In this document: piece by piece, positions 26,501 through 34,873 of the stretch
Numbering within the stretch: the stretch's first letter is position 1
Layout of the letters: every line of letters starts with the position of its first letter
Assembly (NCBI GenBank): GCA_963762735.1
Contig: CAVXMG010000003.1
Span: 62,001 to 126,000, forward strand
Source: DASXKD01 sp963762735
Lineage (GTDB): Bacteria > Actinomycetota > Actinomycetes > Streptosporangiales > Streptosporangiaceae
Reading direction: 5' to 3'
DNA length: 64,000 bases
Notes under the pieces: generated by a model
What the model was told of the DNA's origin: nothing
Database searches by the model: none
The model's input: the letters and a program-made list of their open reading frames with translations, nothing else
Made by a program: the position numbers and the translations under genes

Positions 26501-29402
26501 TGAGCCCGTATACCGTGGTTGCGGTGGTCAGGCTGACGGTGCCGCCGTTGTTGATGCACACGAGGTCGTTCTGGTTGGGGACCCGGTTCTGGTCCCAGTT
26601 GGCCGGAGTCGACCATGCTGTGTTGCTGGTACCGGTCCATGTGATCGAGCAGGTCACGGTCGGCGTGAAGGAGATCGCGGCCGGGCTGGAGCGCAGCCCG
26701 CTGCTGTTGCTGGCGAAGACCGAGACGAGGTAGGTGACTCCCGGGACGAGCTTGGTAAGGGTGGCGCTGGTCGTGCCCCCGGAGACGGACACCGTCTTGG
26801 TGGGCGGGTCCGTGACGAGTTGGTAGCCGTTGATGCTGCCCCCACCTGTATGCGCTGGTGGCTGCCAGGTCACCGTGGCGGACCGGCCGTCTAGAGCGCT
26901 GGTGGCCTGCACGTTCTGCGGTGGGTCGAATGCGGTGCCCACGGTGACCGTGGCCTCGCCCGATGCCCCGGTGCTGTCGGTCGCCACCACGATCAGCGTG
27001 CGGCCGCCCGGGGCGACGGTGTGCAGCAGCCCAGATCCCGAGATCGTGTCCCCGGCGCCGCCGAGCACGCTCCATGTCACCGGGAAGGACTGGCCGTCGC
27101 TTCGGGTCGCAGTGAACTGCTTACTGCCACCCACCGCGACGGAGGGATTGGCCGGGGCGACACTCAGTTCGGCGCCCGGCGGATTCTGGATCACGAAGGC
27201 CGGGAACGGCTGGTCCGCGATCGTCGCGTCGAGCGTGGCGTGGAATGACAACAAATCAATTGCCCATCCCGCCTTCAAGCTCAACGATGGCGCGAGCGTG
27301 AAGAAGTCTTCACCCGGCCCGGGGGTGGGCTGGACCGTGGCCTGCACGTCCTCGTCCGCCTCGAAGTCCGGACCGCTCGCATCGTAGAGATCCTCCTGCG
27401 GCTGCTCGGAGAAGCCGACGCTCGCAGACGCGCTGGCGTTCAGCAACGGGTTGCCGCGCACCGTGAGCGGGGTGGAGAGGTTCTGAACCGAGAGGGTCCC
27501 TGGGTTGTGCGAGTTCCACGACGCCTGGGCGCCGATCGTGATCGACGCGTTGACCTCCGTGCGGATCTGCCCGGATACGGTCACGAAGATGGGAATCTTC
27601 GGCACCACGATCACCGGCACCGGCCCGACCTGATAGTCCTCGGGCGGCCCATCCAGCTCCCCGATCTTGTGCTGCAGTGAGCCTTGCAGGGTCGCCGCCA
27701 GCGAGGCCTTGACGCCCAGCTCCGCGGAAGCGGAGATCTGCGCTCCATCGGGCACGCCAAGGAACCCGTGCGTTAGGGCTATGTTGATCGCGACAGTTGG
27801 CGTGAAGTCGATCTCGCCGCTGAGCGACGCCGGCCCCGCGCCGATGTCGATCCCCACAGTGAGGTCTTGGCTGAATGTGATCCCCGTCTGCCGTCGCGGC
27901 AGCACCCGCACCCCAGGAACCGACGGGCGGAACACCGCGTGTGCGCCGCTGGCCGATGTTGCCAGCGGATTCACCGAGCTGGCTACCGAGAGCGCAGAAA
28001 AGGCCCCCGACAGCGGCGCCTGCGCGATGCCCACCACGTAAGCGCCGGAAGCTTGGGGCGTCACGCTCTGCACGGTGTCAAGCAGTCCCTGAGGCGCGGC
28101 TGCCGAGGGTGCGGCCACAATCACCTGGCCCACCGACAGGCCCGTGACCTGCGCCGGGACCGGAGCCGGCCAGGTGAGCTGCCCGCCTGTGTCGGAAGCG
28201 AGCGACGACATCGTCGAGGCGGACAGCACCACCGTATTCGACGTTGTCGCTGTCTGCGGAGCCACCGGCTGGCCAGCAGAGGCCGAGGCGCCAGTTCCGG
28301 CCGAGTTGACCGCGGCGATCGAGAACGACCAGAACGCGTCCGCCGGGGAGAGCCCGGTCACCGTCAGGCTCGTCGCGCTCCCGGACGCGGTCACCGTCAC
28401 CGGCTGTGCGCCCTGGGCCGGCACCCATTGCCCCTGCGAATTCTGCACCATCTGCTCGTAGGTCACCTGGTACGAAGTAATCGCCGCACCACCGTCATCG
28501 ACCGGCGGCTGCCAGGACAGGTCCACGTCCCCCGTGCCTGACGGCGCGGCGGTGAACTGTCCTGGCGCGGCCGGCGGGTAGGCCTCCTTTGGCACACCGG
28601 TGGATGTCGCCGCGGTCGAGGAGCCTAGAGAGTTCTGCGCCGACACTGACACCTGGTAGGTCGTCCCGTCGGTGAGCCCGGTCACCGTGGCCGATGTCGC
28701 CGACGCCCCGGCGTTGACCGTGACCGTCGACGCGCCGGCCGTCGCCGTCACTGAGTAGCCGGTCAGGGCCTGGCCGCCGTCCGACAACGGCGCGGACCAG
28801 GACACCACGAGCGACTGCGAACGCCCAAACACGGCAGTGAGCAACGGCGCCCCCGGCGCTTGGGGCGGCAGCGGGGCGAATGGGTTGGACTTGGCGCTCA
28901 ACGCCCCCGTGCCGACGGAGTTGGCCGCCTGCACCCGCGCGACGTACGCGACGCCGCTGCACAGCCCCTCCACGACGGCCGCAGTGTTGGAACTCGGGAC
29001 CGAAACGACCACCGGGTTAGTGCATCCCGGTGGCGGCGTTGTGCCCGGCGCCGGAATCGCCTCAGCCGAGTACTGGGTCACCGAAGCCGACGCCGGATCC
29101 GGCGCCCAAGTCACAAGCACACCCAAACCCTGTGGCGACACCGCCTCCATGAACGGCGCCGGGGGAACTGTCGCCGCCTGGCGCACTGTTCCGTCGGTGC
29201 CCGGCACTGCCGAATGCCTGCCCGCCGAAGCGGTCCCCGCACTTACAGCAGTTCCCGTGTGCGCGGCGGACGTGCGCGCGAGCCCTGGGGAATTCGCACC
29301 CGCCGTCCCCCTGCCGGCGCTCGCCTCCGCTGCCCCGGCGGTCCCGGCACCGACAACTCCGACCGCAACCACGATCATTCCCACAGCCGCCAAGCGCCGC
29401 AT
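23505..29402 (-). CDS. Giant secreted FN3/beta-solenoid surface protein (1965 aa)
   Basis: The start is the ATG at 29402, with GGGGAGAG eight bases upstream. A signal peptide (RRLAAVGMIVVAVGVVGAG) precedes three fibronectin-III domains (e.g. PLLTAVFGRSQSLVVSWSAP, GLTDGTTYQVSVSAQNSLGS) within the first 400 residues. A central beta-rich segment includes SVNPLATSASGAHAVFRPSV and a bacterial Ig-like AELSVAPANPSVAVGGSKQF. A fourth FN3 unit follows. The C-terminal 950 residues are solenoid repeats of 120-180 residues. They contain ENAGTLTLADNADLSWDGTS, LVNDAGATISYAGG, a phrase like NNGTVSASAGTLTLTAAVTV, and VTVPAGGVLTLGSGG. No LPxTG or transmembrane anchor is visible at the C-terminus. It is likely an adhesin or polymer-binding surface protein; role inferred. 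IS1182 inserted about 115 bp upstream of the start may affect its promoter. Confidence 0.9.
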   Translation of the reverse strand: MRRLAAVGMIVVAVGVVGAGTAGAAEASAGRGTAGANSPGLARTSAAHTGTAVSAGTASAGRHSAVPGTDGTVRQAATVPPAPFMEAVSPQGLGVLVTWAPDPASASVTQYSAEAIPAPGTTPPPGCTNPVVVSVPSSNTAAVVEGLCSGVAYVARVQAANSVGTGALSAKSNPFAPLPPQAPGAPLLTAVFGRSQSLVVSWSAPLSDGGQALTGYSVTATAGASTVTVNAGASATSATVTGLTDGTTYQVSVSAQNSLGSSTAATSTGVPKEAYPPAAPGQFTAAPSGTGDVDLSWQPPVDDGGAAITSYQVTYEQMVQNSQGQWVPAQGAQPVTVTASGSATSLTVTGLSPADAFWSFSIAAVNSAGTGASASAGQPVAPQTATTSNTVVLSASTMSSLASDTGGQLTWPAPVPAQVTGLSVGQVIVAAPSAAAPQGLLDTVQSVTPQASGAYVVGIAQAPLSGAFSALSVASSVNPLATSASGAHAVFRPSVPGVRVLPRRQTGITFSQDLTVGIDIGAGPASLSGEIDFTPTVAINIALTHGFLGVPDGAQISASAELGVKASLAATLQGSLQHKIGELDGPPEDYQVGPVPVIVVPKIPIFVTVSGQIRTEVNASITIGAQASWNSHNPGTLSVQNLSTPLTVRGNPLLNASASASVGFSEQPQEDLYDASGPDFEADEDVQATVQPTPGPGEDFFTLAPSLSLKAGWAIDLLSFHATLDATIADQPFPAFVIQNPPGAELSVAPANPSVAVGGSKQFTATRSDGQSFPVTWSVLGGAGDTISGSGLLHTVAPGGRTLIVVATDSTGASGEATVTVGTAFDPPQNVQATSALDGRSATVTWQPPAHTGGGSINGYQLVTDPPTKTVSVSGGTTSATLTKLVPGVTYLVSVFASNSSGLRSSPAAISFTPTVTCSITWTGTSNTAWSTPANWDQNRVPNQNDLVCINNGGTVSLTTATTVYGLTIQGSTLSTTASLTATDLLSLQGGLLKGKGTVTVSPGATLSFDQDAALSGAHLVNQGQATVAAGTAVEIEGATTLENAGTLSLADGADVSWDGTSSGRLLNDAGATISYAGGPQGAEIDPPLRNNGTMSASAGTLTVTGAVTLTATGSFAGTGTIMLDAKVSPSGSGVNLADVTVAGNLAGPGTLTIPAGGSVQMSAGSAISAALDLVNKGQLGIGGNFVEVEGATTVENSGTLTLADDADLGWDGTSGGHLVNDAGAIITYAGGSQGAEIDPPVRNNGTVSASAGTLTLTAAVTVTATGSFIGAGTITLDSTVSPSGTGANLTDVTVAGTLVGPGVLTVPAGGSVQLNAGSRLLSIHLVNKGQLGIGGNSVSIEGATTLENAGTLTLADNADLSWDGTSGDQLVNDAGGTISYSGGPDGAYIEPPFDDYGTLSVSGGTLSIYAGDTTNASDTGTYSAGSGAVIQFAGGTRVLGIGVTVNGPGQFDVAGGQVSVPGTVSIPNLAVAGGGRLRGHGTVTVPAGGVLTLGSGGSLLGGVTLINHGSATVQTGTYASIGGGSVLQNAGTLALADGADIEFPSDTGQLVNEAGATISYAGGTNGAFIDVPFDNYGTVSASVGARGGTLYIDAGNSTNASDTGTYSASAKGIITIEGGTRVVGSGFTFTGPGQFDVDGGVVSVPGSVSVSNLAVEGAGQLRGPGTVTVPAGGVLILGSGGGLAGGLTLINQGTGQVQAGSSVSLDGGSMLQNAGALSLADGSNISFPSDPGQLVNESGATINYPGGNQDAFIDVPFDNYGTVSANVGTRGGTLFIDTDNTTNASDTGTYSASSSGTISFAGGNRVLSTTAQLTGPGAMQVDGAYVLDSAVANGASLQLESGTFEVTPQATGSLASLVENSPATLQYDVTSTTPEAEPAQLVINGEAALGGTFVLQSSPDFVPATGTVLHLLDYASKSGSFSSIVIPAGNLQYTVKAGATSLTATAAITTNRPFGGPRALDGLG

Positions 29403-29520
29403 AACCGGCTCTCCCCACCCCAAACGACCGATGCGGCCGACAGCCTCTCACCCCGCGCAGCCCTGGCACAAGGTCCAGAAATAGTCGGACAACCCCGGAC
29501 ACCTATGGGAAGTGCCCTAG

Positions 29521-31414
29521 GTAGCTGGTGTTTTTCGCGTGTGGCGGTCCGCCAGGTTCGTTGATCATTCCGGGAGAATTGCTGTAACTGCAGGTTTCTC
29601 TCCCGGAGTGGCTGATGACGCTGGGCCTGGCACCGAGGCAGGCTGATCTGTTCCGTAGCACGGCGGCGTTCTGTGATGGGCGGGTGGCGCCGGACTCGAT
29701 CTACGGGATCTTGCACCGGGAGTGTTACACCTTGTTCCCGGATGAGATGTTCGCTGACCTGTTTGATGATGTGGGCCGCCGGTCGGTGCCGCCGATGATC
29801 GTGGCGGTGGTGATGGTGCTGCAACGGGCCGAGGGCTGCAGTGACCGGGAGGCGGTGGACCGGTTCGCGTTCGATGCCCGGTGGAAGTACGCGGCCGGGG
29901 GGCTGGATTTCGATTACCCGGGGTTTGTGCACACGGTGCTGGTGGACATGCGGGCCCGGCTGGCCGGGTCGGCGCGGCCGGACCGGATCTTCGAGGTGAC
30001 CGTGGAGGTGGCCCGGTCGGCCGGGCTGGTGGGGCGGCGGCGGGTGCTGGATTCCACGCCGTTGTATGACGCGGTTGCCACGATGGACACGGTCACGCTG
30101 GTCCGCTCGGCGATCCGCGGGGTGCTGAAGGCCGCTGGCAGTGACCTGGCCGGCGAGCTGCGCGCGGTGCTGCGCCGCGATGATGATTACGCGGCCGCCG
30201 GCAAGCCGGCCTGTGACTACGACGACCCGGCCGCCCGGGAGGAGCTGGTCGGCGCGCTGGCCAAAGATGCCCGCGCGCTGCTGGCGGCGCTGGAGGGGCA
30301 GCAGCCGGATCCGGTGCTGGCGCAGGCCGCGGAGCTGCTGGCCAGCGTGACCGGCCAGGACCTGGAGCAGGACCCGGCCGGGGTATTCCGGATCGCCCGG
30401 CGAGTCGCCGCGGACCGGGTTCTCTCGACCGTGGACCCGCAGGCCCGGCACGGGCATAAGACCTCCGCCCGCGGGTTCGACGGCTATAAGGGCCACATTG
30501 CGGCCGACCCTGACTCGGAGGTCATCACCGCCGTTGCGGCCACGCCGGGAAACAGCGGAGACGCCGAGGTCGCGGAGAGCCTGCTCGCTGACCTGCTTCC
30601 CGGTGATCAGGACAGCGCCGCCGGCCAGGACGGCGGCCGGGTCGTGGCTGCTGCGGCGGGCGAAGGCCTGGCTGTCTACGGCGATGCCGCCTACGGCTCC
30701 GGCGAGCTCATCGAACGGCTGGACGGCGCGGGTGTCTATAACGGCATCAAATGCCAGCCGCCGGCCGCGGTCAAAGGCTGCTTCCCCAAGAACCGCTTCA
30801 CCATCGACCTGGACGGCAAGACGGTCACCTGCCCGGCCGGCGTCACCGTGCCCATCCGGCCCGCCACCGGGCGCCATGCCGGGACCGCCCGGTTCGCCGC
30901 GGCCTGCCGCACCTGCCCGCTGGCCGCCCAGTGCACCACCGCCAAAGAAGGCCGCACGATCACCATCGGCCCGCACGAGGCCCGGCTGGCCGCCGCCCGC
31001 ACCCGCCAGCAAGACCCGGCCTGGAAGGCTGACTACCGGGCCACCCGCCCCAAAGTCGAGCGCAAGATCGCCCACCTGATGCGCCGCCGCCACGGCGGCC
31101 GCCGCGCCCGCGTCCGCGGGCTGCGCAAAGTCGCTGCCGACTTTGCCCTGCTCGCCGCCGCAGTCAACCTGGCCCGCCTCGCCGTGCTCGGGATTGCCTG
31201 CCCGAACGGCACCTGGGCAGCCGCCGGTGGCTGATGACCGGAACGGCCGGCCCAGCCAGGCCTCGCCAGCCTGGATCACAGCCCCCAGCGGCCGACTGGC
31301 CTGCGGCGGCTCCCGGGCAGACTGCCATCGGCAGCGATCCGCAGCGGCTCTGGTGAGATACCCGCTGCGCAGCACACGAGGGCAGGGCAAAGACGGTCGA
31401 TTAACACCAGCTAC
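29521..31414. mobile_element. IS1182-family insertion sequence, flanked by CTAG
   Basis: Left end CCCTAGGTAGCTGGTGTT (29515-29532) and right end AACACCAGCTACCTAGGG (31403-31420) are perfect inverted repeats. Each end abuts the tetranucleotide CTAG (29517-29520 and 31415-31418), which is probably the duplicated target, leaving an element body of 1894 bp. One intact transposase gene lies inside. The target was the outer end of an IS5-type stump: bases after the right CTAG read GGCGTGTCCCGTGG. Confidence 0.88.
29615..31234 (+). CDS. IS1182-family transposase
   Basis: A 539-residue DDE transposase. The N-terminal domain has SIYGILHRECYTLFPDEMFA and QRAEGCSDREAVDRFAFDAR, typical of IS1182. The first catalytic Asp is in RRRVLDSTPLYDAVATMD, the second in GLAVYGDAAYGSGELIERL and the Glu in the C-terminal region around RPKVERKIAHLMRRRHGGRR. 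A Cys cluster CRTCPLAAQC (about residue 434) matches the family's zinc-knuckle-like motif. The frame is complete, so the element could be mobile. A long open frame on the opposite strand is a GC-driven shadow. Confidence 0.95.
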   Translation: MTLGLAPRQADLFRSTAAFCDGRVAPDSIYGILHRECYTLFPDEMFADLFDDVGRRSVPPMIVAVVMVLQRAEGCSDREAVDRFAFDARWKYAAGGLDFDYPGFVHTVLVDMRARLAGSARPDRIFEVTVEVARSAGLVGRRRVLDSTPLYDAVATMDTVTLVRSAIRGVLKAAGSDLAGELRAVLRRDDDYAAAGKPACDYDDPAAREELVGALAKDARALLAALEGQQPDPVLAQAAELLASVTGQDLEQDPAGVFRIARRVAADRVLSTVDPQARHGHKTSARGFDGYKGHIAADPDSEVITAVAATPGNSGDAEVAESLLADLLPGDQDSAAGQDGGRVVAAAAGEGLAVYGDAAYGSGELIERLDGAGVYNGIKCQPPAAVKGCFPKNRFTIDLDGKTVTCPAGVTVPIRPATGRHAGTARFAAACRTCPLAAQCTTAKEGRTITIGPHEARLAAARTRQQDPAWKADYRATRPKVERKIAHLMRRRHGGRRARVRGLRKVAADFALLAAAVNLARLAVLGIACPNGTWAAAGG

Positions 31415-31418
31415 CTAG

Positions 31419-31640
31419 GGCGTGTCCCGTGGATCTTGATCTGGCGTTCCAGTAGAACTCCAGCGTGGATGAGGAGCGTCTGAAGCGACACGATCTGACG
31501 GATGGGGAATGGCAGCGTCTGGCGCCGCTGCTGCCTGAGCATCTGCGGCAGGGCGGGCGGTGGCGGGATCACCGCATGGTGATCAACGGTGTGTTCTTCC
31601 GCACCCGGGCTGGGATCAGCCGAGCGGCCCTGCCGCGCTG
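31419..31640 (+). mobile_element. IS5-type (IS427-like) stump
   Basis: The end sequence GGGCGTGTCCCGTGGATC is followed by the first about 50 codons of an IS5-group transposase starting near 31465: RHDLTDGEWQRLAPLLPEHL, then GGRWRDHRMVINGVFFRT. Homology stops near 31620 and the catalytic domain is missing. The adjacent IS1182 inserted at its very tip. Confidence 0.75.
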
Positions 31641-31817
31641 CCTCGCAGCCGGCACCAATGCCAGCAATTGCAGCCATCAGGGCTTGGGGGCCAGCCCGGC
31701 ATAGGCGGCAATTTGCTCGCGTTCGGCTGTGAGGCACCTCAGTCACTGGCCCTCCGTTCCTGCCGCCTGCGGCGAACCTGCAAAAAGGCTGGTGCCCCTG
31801 GCCCCCCGGCCGGCGGC
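31641..31817. other. Joint sequence with a short leftward coding relic
   Basis: On the minus strand near 31683-31740 a short frame reads LTAEREQIAAYAGLAPKP and stops. It looks like the last residues of a lost protein, but is too short to assign. Confidence 0.3.
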
Positions 31818-33035
31818 TCAGCCGGCGGCGGATCCGATCCCCACGGCGGAGCAGGCCGAGGCGTGGTCCTTGCACAGCGCCGATTTCTTCACGAACCCGT
31901 CCTTGACGACCGTGAACTCCATGTTCTGCCTTGTCACCCATTCCGGTGTGAGCAGCACGGATGGCACGGATATGTTGGTCTGCGGGTCTGTCACGCTCCA
32001 GTTGACCAGGCTGGCCGGCCGTTTGACCCCGGCCCAGACATACATGGCCAGCGCCGCGGCGGCCTGGGCCTCCAGACGGATCGGCTTGTACACGGTGCCG
32101 CACTGGTAGCGGGCGAGAATGCGCTGCAGGCCGCCCAGCGTGGCATCAAGCCCGGTGATCGGGAACGCCCGCGCCTTGACGTCCAGGTGCTTCAGGTAGG
32201 TGACGATGGGCCTGGCGTTCTCGTCGTTGGGAATCAGCGCGGAGTTGATCTTCTTGTGTACGGCGTATTCCTGTTTGAACTCACTCCGCGCGACAAGCGG
32301 ATCCCAGGTGCCTGGCGGGTTGCTGACATCCTTCCAGCCCGCGGAGAAGTACCTGGCCAGTACCGCGTCGTAGCCCTCTGCGTACAGCGCTGAGTTGTAG
32401 TCATCCGACGCGCCCTTCATCACGATGACCCGCGGATGCTTGACCTTCCAGGCGGACACGCAGCTGACCAGGCCCTGGCCGAGCAGCACGCCGATCTTCA
32501 GGCTGTCGAAGCCGACGTAGTACTGACGGGTGCCGCCGAGGGTGAGCCAGTCGTAGTCGATGACCGGGACGTGGCGGGACTCGGCGTATGACTCGATCTG
32601 GCCGCCGGCTCCGGAGTAACGCGCGTCCAGGACCAGCACCGTCGCGCCGTTCTTGATGGCCTGTTGCGCGGCGGAGAACTGCTGGCTTCCCTGCGACACT
32701 TGCACGGTGTACTGACCGTGCGCGAGCCCGGCCTGCTGGAACGAATCCCTGAAGTACCACTGGTCGAACTGTTTGAAATGCCCGGCCGATGCGTCGGCCG
32801 GCAGGATCACCGCGATGCTCCCCTTGCCCATGGCTGCGAGCGGCTTCAGGGTGGACATCGCAGAGAAATTTCTGCTTCGGATCTTGCTGAGCAAGAAGTG
32901 AAGCCCGGGCGGGCTGCTGCGCTCGGGGAGGACGAAGGCGTGCGTGCTGCTGCTGGTGGCGCTGCAGGCGGCGAGGACTAGGGCCGCGCCGCCAGCGCAC
33001 GCCGTTCGCACGGCCCTTTTACCGAGTGAACTCAC
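31818..33035 (-). CDS. Sugar-type ABC substrate-binding lipoprotein
   Basis: A 405-residue periplasmic-binding-protein of the XylF/RbsB fold. A lipoprotein signal ends in the lipobox LVLAAC (Cys24). Domain I contains GKGSIAVILPADASAGHFKQ and AIKNGATVLVLDARYSGAGG, domain II VIVMKGASDDYNSALYAEGY and ITGLDATLGGLQRILA, and the C-terminus NISVPSVLLTPEWVTRQNM. Such proteins deliver a sugar to an ABC importer or to a sensor. No permease or ATPase gene is nearby, which is unusual. The GTG start at 33035 has GGGAGGTGG upstream, and the gene begins 37 bp after the pentapeptide-repeat gene on the same strand, so the two probably form an operon. Confidence 0.88.
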   Translation of the reverse strand: MSSLGKRAVRTACAGGAALVLAACSATSSSTHAFVLPERSSPPGLHFLLSKIRSRNFSAMSTLKPLAAMGKGSIAVILPADASAGHFKQFDQWYFRDSFQQAGLAHGQYTVQVSQGSQQFSAAQQAIKNGATVLVLDARYSGAGGQIESYAESRHVPVIDYDWLTLGGTRQYYVGFDSLKIGVLLGQGLVSCVSAWKVKHPRVIVMKGASDDYNSALYAEGYDAVLARYFSAGWKDVSNPPGTWDPLVARSEFKQEYAVHKKINSALIPNDENARPIVTYLKHLDVKARAFPITGLDATLGGLQRILARYQCGTVYKPIRLEAQAAAALAMYVWAGVKRPASLVNWSVTDPQTNISVPSVLLTPEWVTRQNMEFTVVKDGFVKKSALCKDHASACSAVGIGSAAG

Positions 33036-33072
33036 TGGCCACCTCCCCCAAAGACATGCGCGTCATCGCCGG

Positions 33073-34332
33073 TTACTTCTTGGCCCGCTCCAAGCGGTGT
33101 GTTTTGTGGTTCCGGGTCCAGCCCGCGGGGATTGGCCGCCCATGCGGAGGCCACGTGGCACCTGTGAGGTTGGCGCCAGCAAGGTTCGCCCGGCCGAGTT
33201 TCGCGGCGTAGAGGTCCGCGTGATGGAGGTCTGCGCCAGCCAGGTTCGCGCCGATGAAATTCGCGCCGTAGAGCTCCGCGTGGGAGAGGTCCACGCCGCC
33301 AAGGCTCGCATTGGTGAAGATTGCCTGGCGGGCGTCGACACGACGCAGATCCGCGCCGGTGAAATCCGCGCCGTTGAGGTTCGCGTCAATGAACTTCGCC
33401 CCGGCGAGCTCCGCGGCAATGAGGTACCCATGGGTGAGCGTCGTGCCGGAGAAGTCCGCGCCGGTCAGGGTCGCGGCGGCGAACGACAGGCCGGTCATGG
33501 TCTCGCCTGCCAGCACCGAGCCGGAGAGATTCGCGCCGAAAAAGGACGCGTTGGTGAGGGTCGCACCGGCAAAGACCGCACCGGAAAGGTTCGCATGACT
33601 GAGGTCCGCGCTGGTCAGTTCGGTGTTGGTGAGATGCGCCCCGGTGAGGTTCGCGCCGATGAGATCCGCGCCGGGCAGACGGGTATAGACCAGGTTTGCC
33701 CGGGCAAGGGTCGCACCGGAAAGGCTTGCACCGTCGAATTGAGCGAAGTCGAGGTTCGCGCCGGTGAGCTCGGTGCCGGAGAGATTTCCGAGCGCGAGGT
33801 TCAGGTATTGCAGTTGCGCACGGCGGAGCAAGGCGTGATGGAGGTCAATGACGGTGGTACGGCCGTCGTGTGCCACCGTACGGCTTCCGACCACGGTCAG
33901 CGCGGCCTGGACATCGGTGGGCAGCTTCGCCGCGGACGGTGTTTGGTCGCGGACGAAGGCGCACAGGACCGCGACGACGGTCGGCTGGTCGGGCCGGGAG
34001 TCGCGCATGATGCGCTGGAGGGCGTAGATCCCACCGAGCCGGATCTCCATCGAGCTGGAGCCCAGGTTGGTGATGGCCGCGGTGTAACGGTCGGTGATCT
34101 GGCCGCCTTCGTCAATCGACAGCTGTTTGTTTGCCGCCTGTATTTGCTGGTGGTTGAAGTAGAGAGTAAAGACGGCTGCGAGGCCAGGCAGCACGGCCAC
34201 CAGCACCGTAATAAGAGCAAACCAATTTTTTTTCTCGGGCTTCCCGGCGGCGCGGTCGGCCCAATCCGCGGCACGCTTCTCCCACTCGGCAGCGGCGTCC
34301 GCCGGGCTGGGTTGCGGTGGTAGCGTGACCAT
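33073..34332 (-). CDS. Membrane-anchored pentapeptide-repeat protein
   Basis: From the ATG at 34332 the product is 419 residues. A charged N-terminus (AAAEWEKRAADWADRAAG) precedes one transmembrane segment (FALITVLVAVLPGLAAVFTL, residues 38-58). A conserved linker then appears, with LGSSSMEIRLGGIYALQRIM, found in many actinobacterial pentapeptide proteins. From about residue 185 to 395 there are more than 30 A(D/N)LxG-type pentapeptides (LTGANLDFAQFDGASLSGAT and onward), which fold as a right-handed quadrilateral helix. The layout matches membrane-tethered pentapeptide proteins of unknown role. It is followed after 37 bp by the sugar-binding lipoprotein gene. Confidence 0.9.
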   Translation of the reverse strand: MVTLPPQPSPADAAAEWEKRAADWADRAAGKPEKKNWFALITVLVAVLPGLAAVFTLYFNHQQIQAANKQLSIDEGGQITDRYTAAITNLGSSSMEIRLGGIYALQRIMRDSRPDQPTVVAVLCAFVRDQTPSAAKLPTDVQAALTVVGSRTVAHDGRTTVIDLHHALLRRAQLQYLNLALGNLSGTELTGANLDFAQFDGASLSGATLARANLVYTRLPGADLIGANLTGAHLTNTELTSADLSHANLSGAVFAGATLTNASFFGANLSGSVLAGETMTGLSFAAATLTGADFSGTTLTHGYLIAAELAGAKFIDANLNGADFTGADLRRVDARQAIFTNASLGGVDLSHAELYGANFIGANLAGADLHHADLYAAKLGRANLAGANLTGATWPPHGRPIPAGWTRNHKTHRLERAKK

Positions 34333-34666
34333 ATAACGGCAAGGATGACACGTTCTGCATGACTTCGGCAGAGTGAAAACACGCCGATAACGAGAAGGTC
34401 TTGCAGCCGGGCACCTCGAGGACGCGCTCGTCGCTCTCCACCTGGCCATCCTCGCCGCGCGGCCGTGGCAGGCCGGCTGAGCGAGATCATGCAGGACGCT
34501 GCCCCGCCCTGCGTGGCCCCGAGGCCCGCATAGGCCCCGCGGGCCGGGTCATTCTGAAAGAAATAAATGGAACGCTCCTCGATCACCGCAGTCAACGAGT
34601 TCCTCGTGCTGGACGCCATCCGGTCCGCGGGGCAGGCCACGCGGACCCAGCTTGGCAGCAGCTGAT
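34333..34666. other. Divergent intergenic region
   Basis: No gene is seen. It separates the leftward pentapeptide gene and the rightward tautomerase gene. An AT-richer patch near 34540-34580 could hold a promoter. Confidence 0.45.
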
Positions 34667-34873
34667 ATGCCACTGGTCGAGATAACGCTGGTCGAGGGCC
34701 GCACGCCGGCCCGGATCCGCCCGCTGATCAGCGAGCTTCACCAGGCCGTTGTGCGCGCACTGGACACGCCGCCGGACACCGTCCGCGTCATCGTCCGCGA
34801 GCTGCCGCCCGCGCACTGGGCCACGGGCGGCGTCACGATCACGGAGCGGCGATCCCAGCAGGAGCCGGAGTGA
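34667..34873 (+). CDS. 4-oxalocrotonate tautomerase family protein
   Basis: A 68-residue protein starting MPLVEITLVEGRTPARIRPL; removal of Met exposes the catalytic Pro1. The helix ISELHQAVVRALDTPPDTVR and the strand VIVRELPPAHWATGGVTI match the 4-OT fold, including the Arg that binds substrate carboxylate. These enzymes shift double bonds in 2-hydroxymuconate-type acids. The last 35 bp overlap the 3' end of the oxidase remnant on the other strand. No aromatic-degradation genes accompany it, so the actual substrate is open. Confidence 0.85.
   Translation: MPLVEITLVEGRTPARIRPLISELHQAVVRALDTPPDTVRVIVRELPPAHWATGGVTITERRSQQEPE

Noticed and set aside
29375..31390. 671-codon minus-strand open frame
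   Set aside because: It is antisense to the IS1182 transposase and crosses both IS ends, which a real gene would not do; no recognisable motif.
32944..34323. 459-codon plus-strand open frame with RAGEVRAG-like repeats
   Set aside because: The periodicity is the mirror of the pentapeptide repeats on the minus strand.
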